Origin: CAZRNB01 sp964601355
GTDB lineage: Bacteria; Planctomycetota; Phycisphaerae; Sedimentisphaerales; Anaerobacaceae
Direction: 5' to 3'
Length of the DNA stretch: 8,630 bases
Assembly (NCBI GenBank): GCA_964601355.1
Contig: CAZRNB010000120.1
Span: 1 to 8,630 of the forward strand
How positions within the stretch are numbered: position 1 is the first letter of the stretch; each line of letters opens with the position of its first letter. Of this stretch, positions 7,319 through 8,630 are shown piece by piece. The notes beneath the pieces were generated by a model. It saw nothing but the letters and a program-made list of their open reading frames with translations, ran no database searches and was not told the origin of the DNA. The translations under genes and the position numbers were made by a program.

Positions 7319-7426
7319 ACGGATGACAGATAACGGACGACAGCACTGTTCTCCACCCTCTGTCGTCTGTCCTCTGTTTTCCGTCATCTGTCTTCAGTGA
7401 TACGTCTTTTGTTCTCAGTCCTCTGT
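7319..7426. repeat. Degenerate heptamer array in two opposed orientations (NNNNNGT units)
   Basis: This occupies the middle of the gene-free stretch 7210-7485. From 7357 to 7426 the plus strand divides into ten consecutive heptamers, each ending in GT: CCTCTGT, CGTCTGT, CCTCTGT, TTTCCGT, CATCTGT, CTTCAGT, GATACGT, CTTTTGT, TCTCAGT, CCTCTGT. From 7319 to 7346 four more heptamers (ACGGATG, ACAGATA, ACGGACG, ACAGCAC) have the same form on the opposite strand. The two blocks therefore face each other and are partly complementary. Most third-to-last positions are C or T, and CTG before the final T is the commonest core. No gene is visible, and nothing else is recognised in 7239-7318 or 7427-7485 apart from the short motif at 7431-7442 and the palindrome at 7479-7488. 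Confidence 0.85.
7325..7392. other. Potential long hairpin formed by the opposed heptamer blocks
   Basis: GACGACAG (7336-7343) is perfectly complementary to CTGTCGTC (7360-7367), with a 16-base loop. Directly outside, 7325-7335 pairs with 7382-7392 at 10 of 11 positions, leaving a 14-base bulge (7368-7381), exactly two heptamers. It lies between the convergent ends of pyrD and the protease gene, so it could slow or end transcription from both sides. There is no following U-run typical of an intrinsic terminator, so that role is uncertain. Confidence 0.5.
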
Positions 7427-7430
7427 GATA

Positions 7431-7442
7431 GGACCTGTCCCC
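7431..7442 (-). repeat. GGGGACAGGTCC motif, left of the protease gene
   Basis: Plus-strand GGACCTGTCCCC at 7431-7442 reads GGGGACAGGTCC on the minus strand. A related word in the same orientation, GGGGTCAGATCA, is at 8576-8587 on the other side of the protease gene (9 of 12 identical). I associate similar words with the surroundings of REP-associated tyrosine transposases in many bacterial genomes, but from memory and without a search. Confidence 0.4.
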
Positions 7443-7478
7443 TCTCTTGCCATTCTTATGTGGCGAATGTGTGTGCCA

Positions 7479-7488
7479 TAAGGCCTTA
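7479..7488. repeat. TAAGGCCTTA perfect palindrome at the protease stop codon
   Basis: This ten-base perfect palindrome includes the stop codon of the minus-strand protease (7486-7488). It has no loop, so it is not a standard terminator, and it may be chance. Confidence 0.4.
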
Positions 7489-8388
7489 AGGACCCGCCTG
7501 AATGGCTTCATTGGGATCTCGCAGCTTCTCGAGTATCTCTTTAATGAGACTGGGCCGCCAGACTCTTCCAATCTCGGAATCTCCAGGGAGTCGTCCAGAA
7601 TAAACACCAAGGAAAAGAGTCTGATAATCGCTCGAACTCATGATCATACTACCGTTCTTCGTCTTATATCCTCCCGACATGCGTAGCACAACAGGTGAGC
7701 CTGACATTCCTCCTCGTGTGGTGGCATCAATCAAAAACAGTGGTAATCCTTGATAATCAAGATTAGGTTCCGATGCGATATGCCCTGTCTTCCAAATCGG
7801 GAAGAATCCAGCACTGGTAAGACCGACAGGGAAACCGATAATCGAAACAGGCATTGCAACTTCTGGAACCATATCGACGTCTGCCATAGATAGTTCTAAA
7901 GGGTAAAGTTGAATATCATTGGTTATTACTTCCAAAGGGAGTAAAGCAAGATCAACGTCCCTTCCTCTCTTATGTTCGATCCATCTTTTTCTCCCCTTCT
8001 GGTCATACAAGGCTTCACGTTTTCGCACCCATGTTCCAAGTCTCTTTCCATGGTGCCAGATCAAAATTGCGTTCGGAGTTTTACCTTGCGGATGAAGTAC
8101 TTGATTGGAATCAGGATGACGTCCAGATACAACATGCCAGTTGGTAATGAGATACTGATTCTTATTTTTCTCGACAATGAAACCAGTGGCAGTGCTAAGT
8201 ACCTCATCATCCTTAACCTGAATTAGGTATAGAGGACGCGCACTCAACGGGTCAATTAATATCTTCTTTGGCTCTGACTGAGTCAGACTTGTATCAACGA
8301 TGATATCGCTATCTTCCTTAGCGGGTGTGGCCTGCATTGCGAGGCAGGCAAAAGCCGCAATAGAAATAAAAAAGTAAGATATCGTCAT
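7486..8388 (-). CDS. Secreted trypsin-like (chymotrypsin-fold) serine protease
   Basis: This 300-residue protein has a hydrophobic N-terminal signal (about 4-20, possible cleavage after A23), so it is probably exported. The catalytic triad is visible: H85 in I-T-N-W-H-V-V, D146 in D-V-D-L-A-L-L-P-L, and S229 in G-G-M-S-G-S-P-V. This is the layout of stand-alone trypsin-like peptidases. There is no PDZ domain after the protease fold, unlike HtrA/DegP, and the C-terminus F-L-G-V-Y-S-G-R, followed by a short helix, is typical of the simple type. ATG 8388 is supported by AAGGAG six bases upstream (plus-strand CTCCTT, 8395-8400). It has its own strong promoter and no neighbour on its strand. It converges with the operon, and repeat arrays flank it on both sides, which hints at an accessory, possibly transferred gene. 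The substrate is unknown. Confidence 0.88.
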   Translation of the reverse strand: MTISYFFISIAAFACLAMQATPAKEDSDIIVDTSLTQSEPKKILIDPLSARPLYLIQVKDDEVLSTATGFIVEKNKNQYLITNWHVVSGRHPDSNQVLHPQGKTPNAILIWHHGKRLGTWVRKREALYDQKGRKRWIEHKRGRDVDLALLPLEVITNDIQLYPLELSMADVDMVPEVAMPVSIIGFPVGLTSAGFFPIWKTGHIASEPNLDYQGLPLFLIDATTRGGMSGSPVVLRMSGGYKTKNGSMIMSSSDYQTLFLGVYSGRLPGDSEIGRVWRPSLIKEILEKLRDPNEAIQAGP

Positions 8389-8394
8389 TAGATT

Positions 8395-8400
8395 CTCCTT
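8395..8400 (-). promoter_or_regulatory. Ribosome binding site of the protease gene
   Basis: AAGGAG on the minus strand lies six bases from ATG 8388. This fixes the start and argues against the longer minus-strand reading frame that extends upstream to 8603. Confidence 0.85.
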
Positions 8401-8469
8401 TCTTTCATAGGAAACTTAGGAACGCACCATATTTTTGCATTGGCGCTTTTGCTCTTCGCTTCCTTAAAA

Positions 8470-8498
8470 AATATAGCATCGCACCTAAAGCATGTCAA
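8470..8498 (-). promoter_or_regulatory. Near-consensus extended -10 sigma-70 promoter of the protease gene
   Basis: On the minus strand a perfect TTGACA (8498-8493) is followed by exactly 17 bases and TATATT (8475-8470). TG lies one base before the -10 box (TGC-TATATT), which makes it an extended -10 promoter. Transcription would start near 8463, giving a leader of about 75 bases before ATG 8388. No operator-like palindrome overlaps it that I can see, so expression may be constitutive. Confidence 0.8.
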
Positions 8499-8515
8499 TA
8501 GGGTCGGCCACAAAA

Positions 8516-8550
8516 TACGTCTTTCGTATCTCGTCGCTCGTCTCACGTAT
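8516..8550. repeat. CGT-phased heptamer array upstream of the protease promoter
   Basis: Five consecutive heptamers: TACGTCT (8516-8522), TTCGTAT (8523-8529), CTCGTCG (8530-8536), CTCGTCT (8537-8543) and CACGTAT (8544-8550). CGT recurs at exactly 7-base steps (8518, 8525, 8532, 8539, 8546). On the minus strand the form is roughly ATACGAG/AGACGAG. It lies just upstream of the protease -35 box and, with the other arrays, shares only the 7-base period. Confidence 0.8.
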
Positions 8551-8575
8551 AGAGATGATGGTCTTGCCACAAAGT

Positions 8576-8587
8576 TGATCTGACCCC
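8576..8587 (-). repeat. GGGGTCAGATCA motif, right of the protease gene
   Basis: Plus-strand TGATCTGACCCC at 8576-8587 is the same-orientation counterpart of the motif at 7431-7442. The rest of 8551-8630 holds no gene that can be supported, only a 12-codon open frame from ATG 8593 running off the edge with no ribosome binding site. Confidence 0.4.
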
Positions 8588-8630
8588 AGATTATGTACCA
8601 CATTGAATTAGAGAGTTATCCACGTTCTTT

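Noticed and set aside
7319..7426. CRISPR array
   Set aside because: The units are 7 bases with no spacers between them and are degenerate.
8388..8603. Minus-strand open frame of 71 codons directly upstream of the protease gene
   Set aside because: It overlaps the protease promoter and the heptamer array, has no ribosome binding site, and its peptide is low in complexity where it crosses the repeat.
8593..8630. Plus-strand ATG with an open frame to the right edge
   Set aside because: Only 12 codons are visible, there is no Shine-Dalgarno, and I recognise no family.

Overview
The window looks like bacterial chromosome of moderate GC content (I estimate the mid-40s percent). It holds a compact six-gene plus-strand operon, the tail of another gene upstream, and an isolated minus-strand gene downstream. 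The gene content (a vSGLT-type Na+/sugar symporter, a divergent galactokinase-family kinase, the NAD-dependent class 1B dihydroorotate dehydrogenase PyrK/PyrD, an exported class C serine hydrolase) and the heptamer junk repeats would suit an anaerobic or facultative bacterium, perhaps of the Planctomycetes/Phycisphaerae type. That assignment is an impression and the sequence does not prove it.

Layout: (1) 2-154, C-terminal end of a carboxymuconolactone decarboxylase/AhpD-like protein. (2) 155-283, an intergenic stretch with a plausible sigma-70 promoter. (3) 284-7209, the operon: Na+/galactose-type symporter, GHMP (galactokinase-like) kinase, pyrK, a secreted beta-lactamase-family serine hydrolase, a small four-helix membrane protein, and pyrD. 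Gaps are about 1-22 bases, with Shine-Dalgarno sequences in most junctions. (4) 7210-7485, a gene-free stretch filled with degenerate tandem heptamers, part of which can fold into a long hairpin. (5) 8388-7486 on the minus strand, a secreted trypsin-like serine protease with its own near-consensus extended -10 promoter. (6) 8500-8630, a non-coding tail with another heptamer array and a motif that echoes one on the other side of the protease.

Functionally, the first two operon genes suggest uptake and phosphorylation of galactose or a related sugar: the symporter keeps nearly all the galactose-contacting residues known from vSGLT. PyrK and PyrD make the electron-transfer and catalytic halves of one pyrimidine-biosynthesis enzyme, but here two apparently unrelated genes (hydrolase and membrane protein) separate them. 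Any link between sugar use and pyrimidine synthesis, such as supply of uridine nucleotides for UDP-sugars, is speculation.

The most unusual structure is the set of heptamer tandem arrays at 3597-3627, 7204-7238, 7319-7426 and 8516-8550. Each has a different 7-base word but strict 7-base phasing. One supplies most of the N-terminus of PyrK, and another supplies the last codon and stop of pyrD.
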